Positions 43,243 to 52,308 of a stretch of DNA of 64,000 nucleotides are shown one piece after another. The stretch is from Cupriavidus basilensis. GTDB lineage: Bacteria; Pseudomonadota; Gammaproteobacteria; Burkholderiales; Burkholderiaceae. The translations under genes were made by a program, and so were the position numbers. Each line of letters begins with the position of its first letter. Position 1 is the stretch's first letter. The stretch spans positions 124,001 through 188,000 of the forward strand of contig NZ_BBQM01000004.1 in NCBI RefSeq assembly GCF_000876015.1, written 5' to 3'. The notes under the pieces were generated by a model. The model searched no databases and was not told the DNA's origin. It saw only the letters and a list, made by a program, of their open reading frames with translations.

Positions 43243-43845
43243 TCAGCCGGCCGCGCCGCGCGTCATCATCAGCTGCGCGCGCAGGAAGCCCTTGACCTCT
43301 TCGAGCGACGGCGTCTTCAGGAAGACCATGATGCCCCAGTGCTGCAGGGCGTCGGCCACGCCGTCGTAGGCCTGGCGGTTGGTGATCACGGCGAAGATGA
43401 CGTTCTGGCGCGCGAAGAAGTTCTGCAGCTTCTCGATGGTGGCCGACTCGGCGTCGCTCAGTTCTTCCACGTAGTAGAGCACCACGCGCGGGTGCGAGCT
43501 GACCGACGTGATGATCGTGTCCACCACGTCCTCCACCACCACGCTCTTCAGCGGCAGGCCCCACTTGCCCAGTTGCGCGTGGATGCGCTGGGCTTCCTGG
43601 TGGTTGGGGTGGAACACCACGAGATCGAGCTCGTGCACCGACGGCAGGTCCTGGCCGACGCGCGTGGCCAGCAGCCGGTGCACGGTCTCCTTGTGAATGC
43701 GGCGGTGGCCCCCGTTGGTCTTCCAGGCACCGAGTTCGCCGCGCTCCACCATCTTCTGTACAGTGCCCAACGAGACATTGAGCAGCTTGGCGGCGGTACG
43801 CGTGCTGTAGTAAGGCTTTTCAGCCAGTTCTGAATCCAGTTTCAT
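43243..43845 (-). CDS. MerR/excisionase-type HTH fused to a receiver-like domain
   Basis: The 200-residue protein has an N-terminal helix-turn-helix of the excisionase/MerR type (about 14-58, YYSTRTAAKLLNVSLGTVQ and NGGHRRIHKETVHRLL). A CheY-like domain follows (about 68-195, from ELDLVVFHPNHQEAQ). The phospho-acceptor position reads PRVVLYYVEEL, without the Asp, and the acidic pair is absent, while the switch Lys is present (FLKTPSLEEVKGFL). It is therefore a pseudo-receiver that probably responds to a protein or ligand. It has no kinase neighbour. The start ATG 43845 was chosen because the family N-terminus follows; the upstream frame has unlikely composition. Confidence 0.82.
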   Translation of the reverse strand: MKLDSELAEKPYYSTRTAAKLLNVSLGTVQKMVERGELGAWKTNGGHRRIHKETVHRLLATRVGQDLPSVHELDLVVFHPNHQEAQRIHAQLGKWGLPLKSVVVEDVVDTIITSVSSHPRVVLYYVEELSDAESATIEKLQNFFARQNVIFAVITNRQAYDGVADALQHWGIMVFLKTPSLEEVKGFLRAQLMMTRGAAG

Positions 43846-44411
43846 CCGTTCACCCGTTAACAAGAAAACTCCGCACTGCGGTGCGACTGGCAGTGACAGC
43901 GCGTGCCTCCCGCGCTGGTTTGGATTCCGGCCGCGCGTAAAAAAAGCGCAACGACGCATGGCGTGCCGGCACCCTGAGCCTCTTGCATGACCTGCCCGAT
44001 AACCCGGGCGCCGGAAGCGGAGGTGCTCCGCAGCCATGCAAGGACGTGATCTTGCGTCACAGGTGCCTTCTTCTTCCAAGGGAAGAATGCCGGTTTCCAA
44101 TCATATGCGTTATCGAACATACGCTGCCACCGGGGGGTGGCAAATATTTCGAAAACGCCTCGAACGCTCCCACTTCTGTCTTTAAACGCATATTGTCGCG
44201 TTCTGGCAGACACGCGGCCAGCGGAATTTATCGCAAACAATGCAGACATCTGAAGCGGGGTCTACCCTGCACCCAGGATGCCCCGTCGCGGTGCGCGAAG
44301 GGCAGCCGGCGGCGCGCGCGGGACGCCCGCCCGCGCGCGCCGCGCGGCAGATGGCTTGCGTCCGCGCGCGCCGGCGTGGCCGGCGGCGGGCATGAGGGGG
44401 CGGCGCCGGCG
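43846..44411. other. promoter-rich intergenic region with inverted repeat
   Basis: This 566-bp region is visibly less GC-rich (43850-44260) than its surroundings. It includes the perfect inverted repeat at 44125-44142. A minus-strand frame (43857-44249) exists but lacks the GC-biased third positions of local genes and a ribosome site, so I do not call it. The right end (44285-44411) is very GC-rich spacer to the glycosyltransferase. Confidence 0.55.
44125..44142. promoter_or_regulatory. perfect inverted repeat upstream of the HTH/pseudo-receiver gene
   Basis: TGCCACC and GGTGGCA (7-bp arms) flank a GGGG loop, 280 bp upstream of the regulator start. It could be an operator or an RNA hairpin; no T-run follows on either strand. 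Confidence 0.45.
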
Positions 44412-45467
44412 CTAGGCCGGCCCGGAGCCGGCGGTCTCGAGCACGGGCAGCGCGGCCGGCATCGCAGCGGGCATCGCAGCGGGCGCGGCGGCGGGCAGCC
44501 TGGCGAGGTCGGCGGCCAGCGCGGGCTCGCTGCACGGCACCAGGTCCGGCGCGGCCGGGTCGCCGTCCGCGGCGGCGGCGGCGGCCGTGGCCTGCGCCCT
44601 GAGTTCGCGCGTCTTGATGACGATGAAGTATTCGTAGATCGATTGCAGGATCGCGTAGGTCAGCCCGGCGCGGCCGTCGAGGAAGCCGCGCTTGCCCAGG
44701 TAGAGCAGCAGGAACTTGGCCAGCGGGCGCAGCGGCAGGCGGAAGAACAGCTCCTTCTGGTGCGCGCGCCGGCGGTGGAAGTCGCGCGCGAACAGCGCCT
44801 CGCGCAGGCTGAAGTCCGCCTTGCCGCGCCGGTTGTCGATGGTCTGCTGCGCCTCCAGGCTGCTGTAGCCGTTGTGGCGCGCGATCCAGTGGCTCAGGCC
44901 CTTGCTGAAGGGAAAGTGGTCGAGATAGCCGGACAGTTCGCCGACCGGGCCGTCGGGGATCGAGGTGGGATTGACCAGCCGTTCGTAGCGCATGCGCTCG
45001 GGCCGGAACAGGCGCAGGTAGAACGGCGCGGCCTGCACGTGGCGCAGCCAGGTGCCAAGGAAGAAGTCGCGCCGCCGCACGCGGTAGGCCACCTCGTCGC
45101 GCGCGCCGCGCGCGGCGGCGCACACCTGCTCGACCAGCGCGGGCGTCATGCGCTCGTCGGCGTCGATGTAGAACACCCAGGGATGGCGGAAGCGGATATG
45201 GCGCAGGCCCCAGTTCTGGTGGCTGGCCCAGTTGTCGAACGGCCGCTGCGTGACGTGGGCGCCGAAGCGCCGGGCGATCTGCACGGTGGCATCGGTGCTC
45301 ATGGAGTCGTAGACGTGGATGTCGTCGGACCACGCCACGCTCTGCAGGCAGCCCGGCAGGTCCTGCTCCTCGTTGCGCGTGAGGATCAGCACCGAGACGC
45401 CGGGCGCGGCGTGCCGCGGCTGCATCTGGCCGGCCGCGCTGGCCGGACTAGGCTGGGGCTGTGCCAT
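44412..45467 (-). CDS. family 2 glycosyltransferase
   Basis: This 351-residue GT-A enzyme has SVLILTRNEEQDLPGCLQSV (nucleotide-sugar binding, about 24-43), DDIHVYDSMSTDAT and the metal-binding DADER (about 100). The middle part resembles lipopolysaccharide core/exopolysaccharide transferases of the WaaE type (YRVRRRDFFLGTWL, SYLDHFPFSKGL-like segment GYLDHFPFSKG). The last 50 residues are an Ala/Pro-rich tail with a small repeat (PAAMPAAMPAALP) that looks dispensable. It overlaps the acetyltransferase gene by 20 bp, forming a two-gene unit for surface polysaccharide. Confidence 0.87.
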   Translation of the reverse strand: MAQPQPSPASAAGQMQPRHAAPGVSVLILTRNEEQDLPGCLQSVAWSDDIHVYDSMSTDATVQIARRFGAHVTQRPFDNWASHQNWGLRHIRFRHPWVFYIDADERMTPALVEQVCAAARGARDEVAYRVRRRDFFLGTWLRHVQAAPFYLRLFRPERMRYERLVNPTSIPDGPVGELSGYLDHFPFSKGLSHWIARHNGYSSLEAQQTIDNRRGKADFSLREALFARDFHRRRAHQKELFFRLPLRPLAKFLLLYLGKRGFLDGRAGLTYAILQSIYEYFIVIKTRELRAQATAAAAAADGDPAAPDLVPCSEPALAADLARLPAAAPAAMPAAMPAALPVLETAGSGPA

Positions 45468-46014
45468 GTCTTGTCCTCGTGCTGATGGGCCGGGCCGGGA
45501 CGCCGGCGTAGACGGTCCAGGGCGCGCGCAGGCTCCGCGTCACCACGGCGCGCGGCGCGACCACCGCGCCTTCGGCCAGGGACACGCCCGGCGAGACGAA
45601 GGCCTCGGCGCAGATCCACACGTGCGATGCCAGCACGATGGGATGCGCCACCAACTGGAAATTGGCGCTGTTGTAGTCGTGGCTGCCGGTGCACAGGTGC
45701 GCGCCCTGCGAGACCACGCAGTGGGCGCCGATCTCGATCGGCGCCATGTTGTAGAGCGTGACGCCGTCGGCCACGCCGCTGTGGCCGCCCACGCTCAATT
45801 GCCACGGCGCCCAGATTTTCACGTCCGGGTAGATGTGCACATGCGGCCCGAGGCGCGCGCCGAACAGCCGCAGCAGCGTCGCGCGCCACGCGTGCAGCGG
45901 GCGCGGGCTGGGCCGGAACAGGCACAGCCAGACGCACTGCCAGAGCTGGCGCTGGAGCCGGTTGCCCAGCGTGAACGAGGCGCCGGTGGTCGGGTCGTTG
46001 CCTTGCAGAATCAT
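45448..46014 (-). CDS. WcaF-like hexapeptide-repeat acetyltransferase
   Basis: The 188-residue protein has a left-handed beta-helix (about 70-175) with hexapeptide units such as IEIGAHCVVSQGAHLCTGSHD, LASHVWICAEAFVSPGVSLAEGAVVAPRAVV (quoted in parts: VWICAEAFVSPGV), the histidine of GSHD as catalytic residue and the WcaF-type N-terminus (TLGNRLQRQLWQCVW). It would O-acetylate a polysaccharide intermediate. The start ATG at 46014 is the family N-terminus. It lies upstream of and overlaps the glycosyltransferase. Confidence 0.85.
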   Translation of the reverse strand: MILQGNDPTTGASFTLGNRLQRQLWQCVWLCLFRPSPRPLHAWRATLLRLFGARLGPHVHIYPDVKIWAPWQLSVGGHSGVADGVTLYNMAPIEIGAHCVVSQGAHLCTGSHDYNSANFQLVAHPIVLASHVWICAEAFVSPGVSLAEGAVVAPRAVVTRSLRAPWTVYAGVPARPISTRTRHGTAPA

Positions 46015-46224
46015 CGTCGTTGCGCTCGATGGTTGGCGGCCGCGGCACGCGCGCGCGCCCCGGCCGGCGGCCGGGCTTGGTCCCGCACCGGCCGCGCCTG
46101 GCGCCGGGAGGACGCGGGGCGCGCGGGAAGGGGTGAGCTCATGGTGGCGCGCCGGCCGGCGCGCTTCGGTGCGGCACCTCACACAGCGCGCGCGGCGGCG
46201 CGGCGCGGGCCGGCCCGCGGCGCA

Positions 46225-46288
46225 GCGGGGGAAGGACGGAAGGGGCGGACGAAGGGGAAGGACGAAGGGGAGGGGGAAGGGCGGGCGG
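46225..46288. repeat. polypurine (GGAAGG-type) tract
   Basis: An almost uninterrupted G/A run on the plus strand with recurring GGGGAAGGACGAAGGGG-type units lies between the acetyltransferase promoter and the dctD stop codon. It is able to form G-quadruplex or triplex structure in principle; no coding content was seen in 46015-46323. Confidence 0.6.
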
Positions 46289-46323
46289 CGGCGCGGCAGT
46301 CGGCGGGCGCGCCGCCGCGCGGC

Positions 46324-47635
<1,312 letters not shown>

Positions 47636-47646
<11 letters not shown>

Positions 47647-49597
47647 GTGCGGTTTCCTTGCCTGGCTGGCCACCCGGGCAGCCCGGTCCGGCCCCGGGCC
47701 GCGCCAGTGGCAGCACCAGCGTGAAGCAGGCGCCGCCGTCGGGATGGTTGCTGGCGTCGAGGCTGCCGCCGAACTCGTCCAGGATGCCGGCCGACAGCGT
47801 CAGGCCCAGCCCCAGCCCCTGGCCGGCCGGCTTGGTGGTGAAGAACGGCTCGAACAGGCGCGCGAAGGCTTCCTGGGACAGGCCCGGGCCGTTGTCGCGG
47901 ATGGTCAGGCGCAGCTTGTCGCCGGCCAGGTGGGCGCGGATCTCCAGCACCGGCGCGGCGGTGGCGGCCATCGCGTCGAGCGCGTTGCCGATCAGGTTGA
48001 CCAGCACCTGCTCCAGGCGGTTGGGGTCGCAGGCCAGCACCAGGCCGGGCTCGAGCTGGCGGCGCAGTTCCGGGCGCATGGCCTGCAGGCGCGTGTCGAG
48101 CAGGAACAGCGCGTTGTCGAGCGCCTCGTCCAGCCGCGCGGTGCGCCCGCCCTGGCCGGGCTTGCGCGCGAACGACCGGAGCGCGCCGGTGATGCGGCCC
48201 ATGCGCTCGACCAGGCCGATGATGGTGGCGAGGTTGGCCTGCGCGGTGGCATTGTCGCCGCGCGCAAGGAATTTCTGCGTGTTGCCGGAGAGCGTGCGCA
48301 GCGCCGCCAGCGGCTGGTTGAGCTCGTGGGCGATGCCGGTGGACATCTGCCCCACGGCGGCCAGCTTGCCGGCCTGCAGCAGGCCGTCCTGGGCCTGGCG
48401 CAGGGTGGCCTCGGCGCGGATGCGCTCGGCCACCTCGGCCTGCAGCTGCTGGTTGGCGGCCGACAGGTCGGCGGTGCGCTCGGCCACCTTGCGTTCCAGC
48501 TCGCTGTTGGCGGCCTCGAGCGCGGCGCGCGCGGCCAGCCGCTCGCCGGCGATGCGCCGGCGCACGTTCCAGGCCGCCGCCAGCAGCAGCACGAAGGCGG
48601 TCAGCACGCCCGCCAGCGCGGCGGTGTTGAGCGCGGCCAGGCGCGCCTGGGAGGTGTTGGTGAGCAGCGTGAGCTGCCAGTCGGTGCCGACCAGTTCCGC
48701 GTTCTGCGCCAGCATCGGCGGGCCGCGCCGCAGGCGCACCAGCGCGTCGCTGTCGGACAGCTTGCGCACCGGCGCCAGTTCGAGCTGCGGCAGCGGGGCG
48801 CGGTTGTACTGGAGGCTGCGCTGCAGGCGGACGCGCTGCTCGGCCGACAGCGGCCTGAGCGCGGCGAGCTTGAGCGACGGGTCCGAGGCCAGGATCACCA
48901 CGCCGTTCTCGTCGGTCAGCAGCATCTGCGCGTCGGCGCCCTGCCAGCGGTTCTCGAGCGGCTCCAGGCCGACCTTGACCACCGCCACGCCGCGCGGCTT
49001 GTGGCGGTCGCCGAGCGGCGCGGACAGGTAGTAGCCGGGCTCGCTGCGCGTGGTGCCGACGCCGTAGAAGCGGCCGAGCTGGCCGTCGGCGGCGTCGCCG
49101 AAATACGGGCGGAAGCTGAGGTCCTCGCCCATGTAGCTGTCGGGGCGCTGGTAGTTGCTGGCCGCGCGCACGCGGCCGCGCGCGTCGAGCACGAACACCG
49201 CGCGCGTGCCGGCGCGCGCGTTGAGCGCGGCCAGGTACTGGTTGGCCGCCTCGACCCGGGCCGGGTCGTCCGGGTTGGCCAGCAGCGCGGCGATCTTGTC
49301 TTCGAGCGACAGCAGGCTGGGCACGTAGTCGTAGCGGGCCAGCTCGCTCGACAGCGCCTGGCTGTACAGGCGCAGCTGCACCTGGCCGCGCTCGCCCTGG
49401 CGCGCCAGCGCGGCGTCGTAGCTGTAGCGGTAGCCCAGCGCGCCGGCCAGCCCGACCAGCATCGCCAGCGCCAGCATGGCGAGCGGCGGCACCCAGCGGC
49501 GCAGGCGGCCGGCGCGGCCGTAGCTGGCGCAGGCGTCCTGCGCGGTGTCGCGCGGGCTGGCGGGCGGGGTGGCGTGCGAACGGAACGGGCCGGTCAT
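47636..49597 (-). CDS. dctB: DctB, C4-dicarboxylate sensor histidine kinase
   Basis: The 653-residue sensor has a transmembrane helix (about 37-57), a periplasmic double-PAS (dCache) sensor (about 60-330, SNYQRPDSYMGEDLSFRPYF and GRFYGVGTTRSEPGYYLSAPL), a second helix (about 333-353) and a cytoplasmic coiled coil. It ends in a kinase core with the H-box STGIAHELNQPLAALRT, N-box NLIGNALDAM and G-boxes DNGPGL and GLGLGLTLS. The start ATG 49597 is favoured, as upstream sequence would add a non-conserved leader. It senses dicarboxylates together with DctA and phosphorylates DctD. Confidence 0.92.
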
Positions 49598-49747
49598 GGA
49601 GCGGGCGGGGAAGGCTTGCGTGTGCTGCGGATGGCGATGGATGGCAGGGGTGGCGTGTGGTCGGGCCAAATGTGCCGCCGGCATGGCACCGCAACGGCGC
49701 CGCCCGCAGCAACCCCGTCTTTTACCACAACGCGCGGCGCCGGCCGC

Positions 49748-49788
49748 AAAACAAAAAGGGCCCGGCCGCCTGATCGGCGGCCGGGCCC
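49748..49788 (-). terminator. Rho-independent terminator of dctA
   Basis: Perfect 13-bp arms (GGGCCCGGCCGCC and GGCGGCCGGGCCC, 49758-49788) are separated by 5 bp. On the minus strand they are followed by TTTTTGTTTT (49748-49757). It lies 16 bp beyond the dctA stop. Confidence 0.93.
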
Positions 49789-49804
49789 TGGCGCGCTGGC
49801 GGTG

Positions 49805-51115
49805 TTACTTGCCGGCCAGGACCTGAACGGGTGTCAGGCCGCGGTTGCCGTCGGCAGCGGGGTCGTCCGCTTCCTCGGGCACCGGCGCGCCGATGGCGCC
49901 TTCGCTTTTGGCGACGACGGCGGTGGCAATGGCGTTGCCAAGCACATTGGTGACGGTGCGGCCCATGTCGAGCACGTGGTCGATGCCCAGCACCAGCAGG
50001 ATGCCCGCCTCGGGCAGGCCGAACATCGGCAGCACGGCGGCCACCACCACCAGCGCCGCGCGCGGCACGCCGGCGATGCCCTTGCTGGTGACCAGCAGCA
50101 CCAGCAGCATGGTGACCTGCTGCGCGAGCGAGAGGTGGATGCCGTACACCTGCGCCACGAACAGCGCGGCGAACGAGCTGTACATGATCGAGCCGTCGAG
50201 GTTGAACGAGTAGCCCAGCGGCAGCACGAAGCCGGTGATGCGCTCCTTGACGCCGAAGCGGCCGAGCTGCTCGATCACCTTGGGGTAGGCCGATTCGCTG
50301 CTGGCCGTGGCGAAGCCGATCATCAGCGGCGCGCGCACCATCCCGAGCAGGCGGAACACGTCGCGGCCCAGGAAGAAGTAGCCCCCGGCGATCAGCGCCG
50401 CCCACAGCAGCGCCAGCGACAGGTAGACGCTGCCGAGCAGCTTGGCGTAGACCACCAGCACGCCCAGACCCTCGGCGGTGATGACCGCGGCGATGGCGCC
50501 GAACACGCCCACCGGCGCGAACGCCATCACGTAGTTGGTGACCTTGAGCATGACGTGGCCGAGGCCGTCGATGGCGGCCAGCAGGGGCTTGCCCGCGCCG
50601 TCCTTGACGGTGCCCAGCGCGAAGCCGAAGAACAGCGAGAACACCACGATCTGCAGGATCTCGTTGGTGGCCATCGCCTCGACGAAGCTCCTCGGGAACA
50701 TGTGGGTGACGAAGTCGCCCAGGCTCAGCGCGCCGGTCTTCAGGTTGGAGGCGGCGTCCGCCGGCGGCAGCGCCAGGTTCATGCCCTGGCCCGGCGCCAG
50801 CAGGTTGGCCATGACCAGCCCCAGCAGCAGCGAGGTGATCGAGGCGGCGAGGAACCACGCCATCGCCTTCAGGCCGATGCGGCCCACGGCGCGGCCGTCG
50901 CCCATGCCGGCGATGCCGCTGACCAGCGTGGCGAACACCAGCGGCCCGATGATCATCTTGATCATGCGCAGGAACACGTCGGTGAGGATGGACAGGTAGC
51001 CGGCGATGGACTTGGCGGCGGCGGGGTCCGGCGCGAGGTGGTTGGCTGCCGCGCCGGCTAGCACGCCGAGCAGCATCGCAATGAAAATCAGGGTGGGCAG
51101 TCGGTTCAGTTTCAT
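49805..51115 (-). CDS. dctA: DctA, C4-dicarboxylate:cation symporter
   Basis: This 436-residue inner-membrane transporter of the DAACS family has eight helices and re-entrant loops. Signature segments are LTDVFLRMIKMIIGPLVF, the serine-rich loop FATASSESAYPKVIEQL, YSFNLDGSIMYSSFAALFVAQ and LVTSKGIAGVPRAALVV. It imports succinate, fumarate and malate. It is a single-gene transcript with its own terminator. A sigma-54 promoter lies about 245 bp upstream; dctB-dctD follow downstream in the same direction after the terminator. Confidence 0.95.
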   Translation of the reverse strand: MKLNRLPTLIFIAMLLGVLAGAAANHLAPDPAAAKSIAGYLSILTDVFLRMIKMIIGPLVFATLVSGIAGMGDGRAVGRIGLKAMAWFLAASITSLLLGLVMANLLAPGQGMNLALPPADAASNLKTGALSLGDFVTHMFPRSFVEAMATNEILQIVVFSLFFGFALGTVKDGAGKPLLAAIDGLGHVMLKVTNYVMAFAPVGVFGAIAAVITAEGLGVLVVYAKLLGSVYLSLALLWAALIAGGYFFLGRDVFRLLGMVRAPLMIGFATASSESAYPKVIEQLGRFGVKERITGFVLPLGYSFNLDGSIMYSSFAALFVAQVYGIHLSLAQQVTMLLVLLVTSKGIAGVPRAALVVVAAVLPMFGLPEAGILLVLGIDHVLDMGRTVTNVLGNAIATAVVAKSEGAIGAPVPEEADDPAADGNRGLTPVQVLAGK

Positions 51116-51357
51116 CAGAAGTCGGGCCGTGCGCCCGGCGGCTCGCCGGGCGGTTGTTTTATGCGGGGACTGGCAGGCTTCGGGCCCGGCGCGTCGACCC
51201 CGGGGGCGGCGTCGCGCGGCCTGGGCCGGGGGACGTCAGCGAGGCGGGGATGGCAAGGCGGGCGCGGTCATTGTTTCCTCCGTTGTTGTGTGGGCGCGGC
51301 GCGGCACCGGGGGGCGCCGCGCCGCCGGCCCGGATCGTCGTCCGGGCGGGCGCATAC

Positions 51358-51375
51358 ATCGCACGAGGCGTGCCA
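51358..51375 (-). promoter_or_regulatory. sigma-54 (-24/-12) promoter of dctA
   Basis: The minus strand reads TGGCACGCCTCGTGCGAT: -24 TGGCACG and -12 GTGC with the invariant GG and GC ten bases apart, one mismatch to TGGCACG-N4-TTGC. It lies about 245 bp before the dctA start. Confidence 0.7.
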
Positions 51376-51446
51376 TGCCGGCGGCCCCGCCGGCCTCGCC
51401 TAAGTCACTGAAAAACAAGGGGAATTCGAAGTGCTTCCGGCGCACG

Positions 51447-51492
51447 GTTCGGATTTCCGTGCAAGCGTGGGTGATCGGCGTTCGGATTTCCG
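51447..51492 (-). promoter_or_regulatory. candidate DctD upstream activating sites
   Basis: The 13-mer GTTCGGATTTCCG occurs at 51447-51459 and 51480-51492, 33 bp apart (about three helical turns). The first copy is embedded in an inverted repeat GCACGG...CCGTGC. It lies 72-120 bp upstream of the sigma-54 promoter, the normal place for an enhancer-binding protein. Confidence 0.6.
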
Positions 51493-51612
51493 GATGCGCG
51501 GACGGCGCGGAGGGCGGCCGGGCGCAGCGTGGCGCCCGGCGCGCATGGCCGGGAGGGGGAAAGGAAGGGGTGGCCGGAGGAACGCGGGCGCGCGGCCGCG
51601 CGGCCGCGCGCG

Positions 51613-52308
51613 TCAGGCGTTGTCGGCCGGCACCGTGCGGCAGCGTTCCAGGAAGTCCTCGAGCGGCATCGGCCGCCCGATCACATACCCCTGCGCGTAG
51701 TCCACGCCGATCGCGCGCAGGGTGTGCAGGGTCTGCTCGTCCTCCACCGATTCGGCCACCGTGAGGATGCCCAGCCGGTGCCCGATGTCGTTGATCGAGC
51801 TGACGATCTCGCGGTCGACCGCGCTGGCGACCAGGTGGCGGATGAAGCTGCCGTCGATCTTGAGGTAGTCCACCGGGAACTGCTTGAGGTACGCGAACGA
51901 CGACAGGCCCGCGCCGAAGTCGTCCAGCGCCACGGTGCAGCCGGCGCTGCGCATCTCGGCCACCAGGCGGCTGGCCGCGGCCATGTTGTTGATCAGCGCG
52001 GTCTCGGTGATCTCCAGCCGGATGCGGCTGGCCGGCAGCACCGATTCGTGCAGCTCGGCATGCAGGAAGGGCAGCAGGAACGGCTCGCCCAGCGAATTGG
52101 CCGACAGGTTGACGGCCACCGAGAGCCCCGGCACCGCCGCCAGGCGCGCGCCGAATTCGCGCAGCACGTGGTGGATCACCCAGCGGTCGACGTGGCCCAT
52201 CAGGTCGTAGCGCTCGGCGGCCGGGATGAAGGCGCCGGGCATGATGAGCTTGCCCTGCTCGTCCACCATGCGCACCAGGATCTCGATGTGGAGCTCGGGG
52301 AGGTCGGC
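51613..52308 (-). pseudogene. EAL domain separated from its GGDEF protein by an in-frame amber codon
   Basis: About 231 codons continue in exactly the same frame as the upstream MASE1-PAS-GGDEF gene after the TAG at 52311-52309. The first residues, ADLPELHIEILVRM, contain the signature region of EAL domains (E-I-L here). The rest is a full c-di-GMP phosphodiesterase fold (NLSANSLGE, EITETALINNM, LDDFGAGLSSFAYLK, VDYLKIDGSFI, AESVEDEQTL). A separate start (GTG at 52275) would already have lost the EIL motif. Either a nonsense mutation, a sequencing error or readthrough must be assumed. Confidence 0.75.

Larger units (their letters stand above)
51116..51612. other. dctA control region between dctA and the EAL gene
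   Basis: This 497-bp region has no supported gene. It contains the sigma-54 promoter (51358-51375) and repeated upstream site (51447-51492) that fit DctD-dependent control of dctA, plus GC-rich spacer. The EAL reading frame on its right ends at 51613. Confidence 0.7.

Noticed and set aside
43857..44249. Minus-strand frame of 130 codons upstream of the HTH/pseudo-receiver gene
   Set aside because: It has no GC bias at third positions, no ribosome site and no recognisable family, and occupies the expected promoter region.
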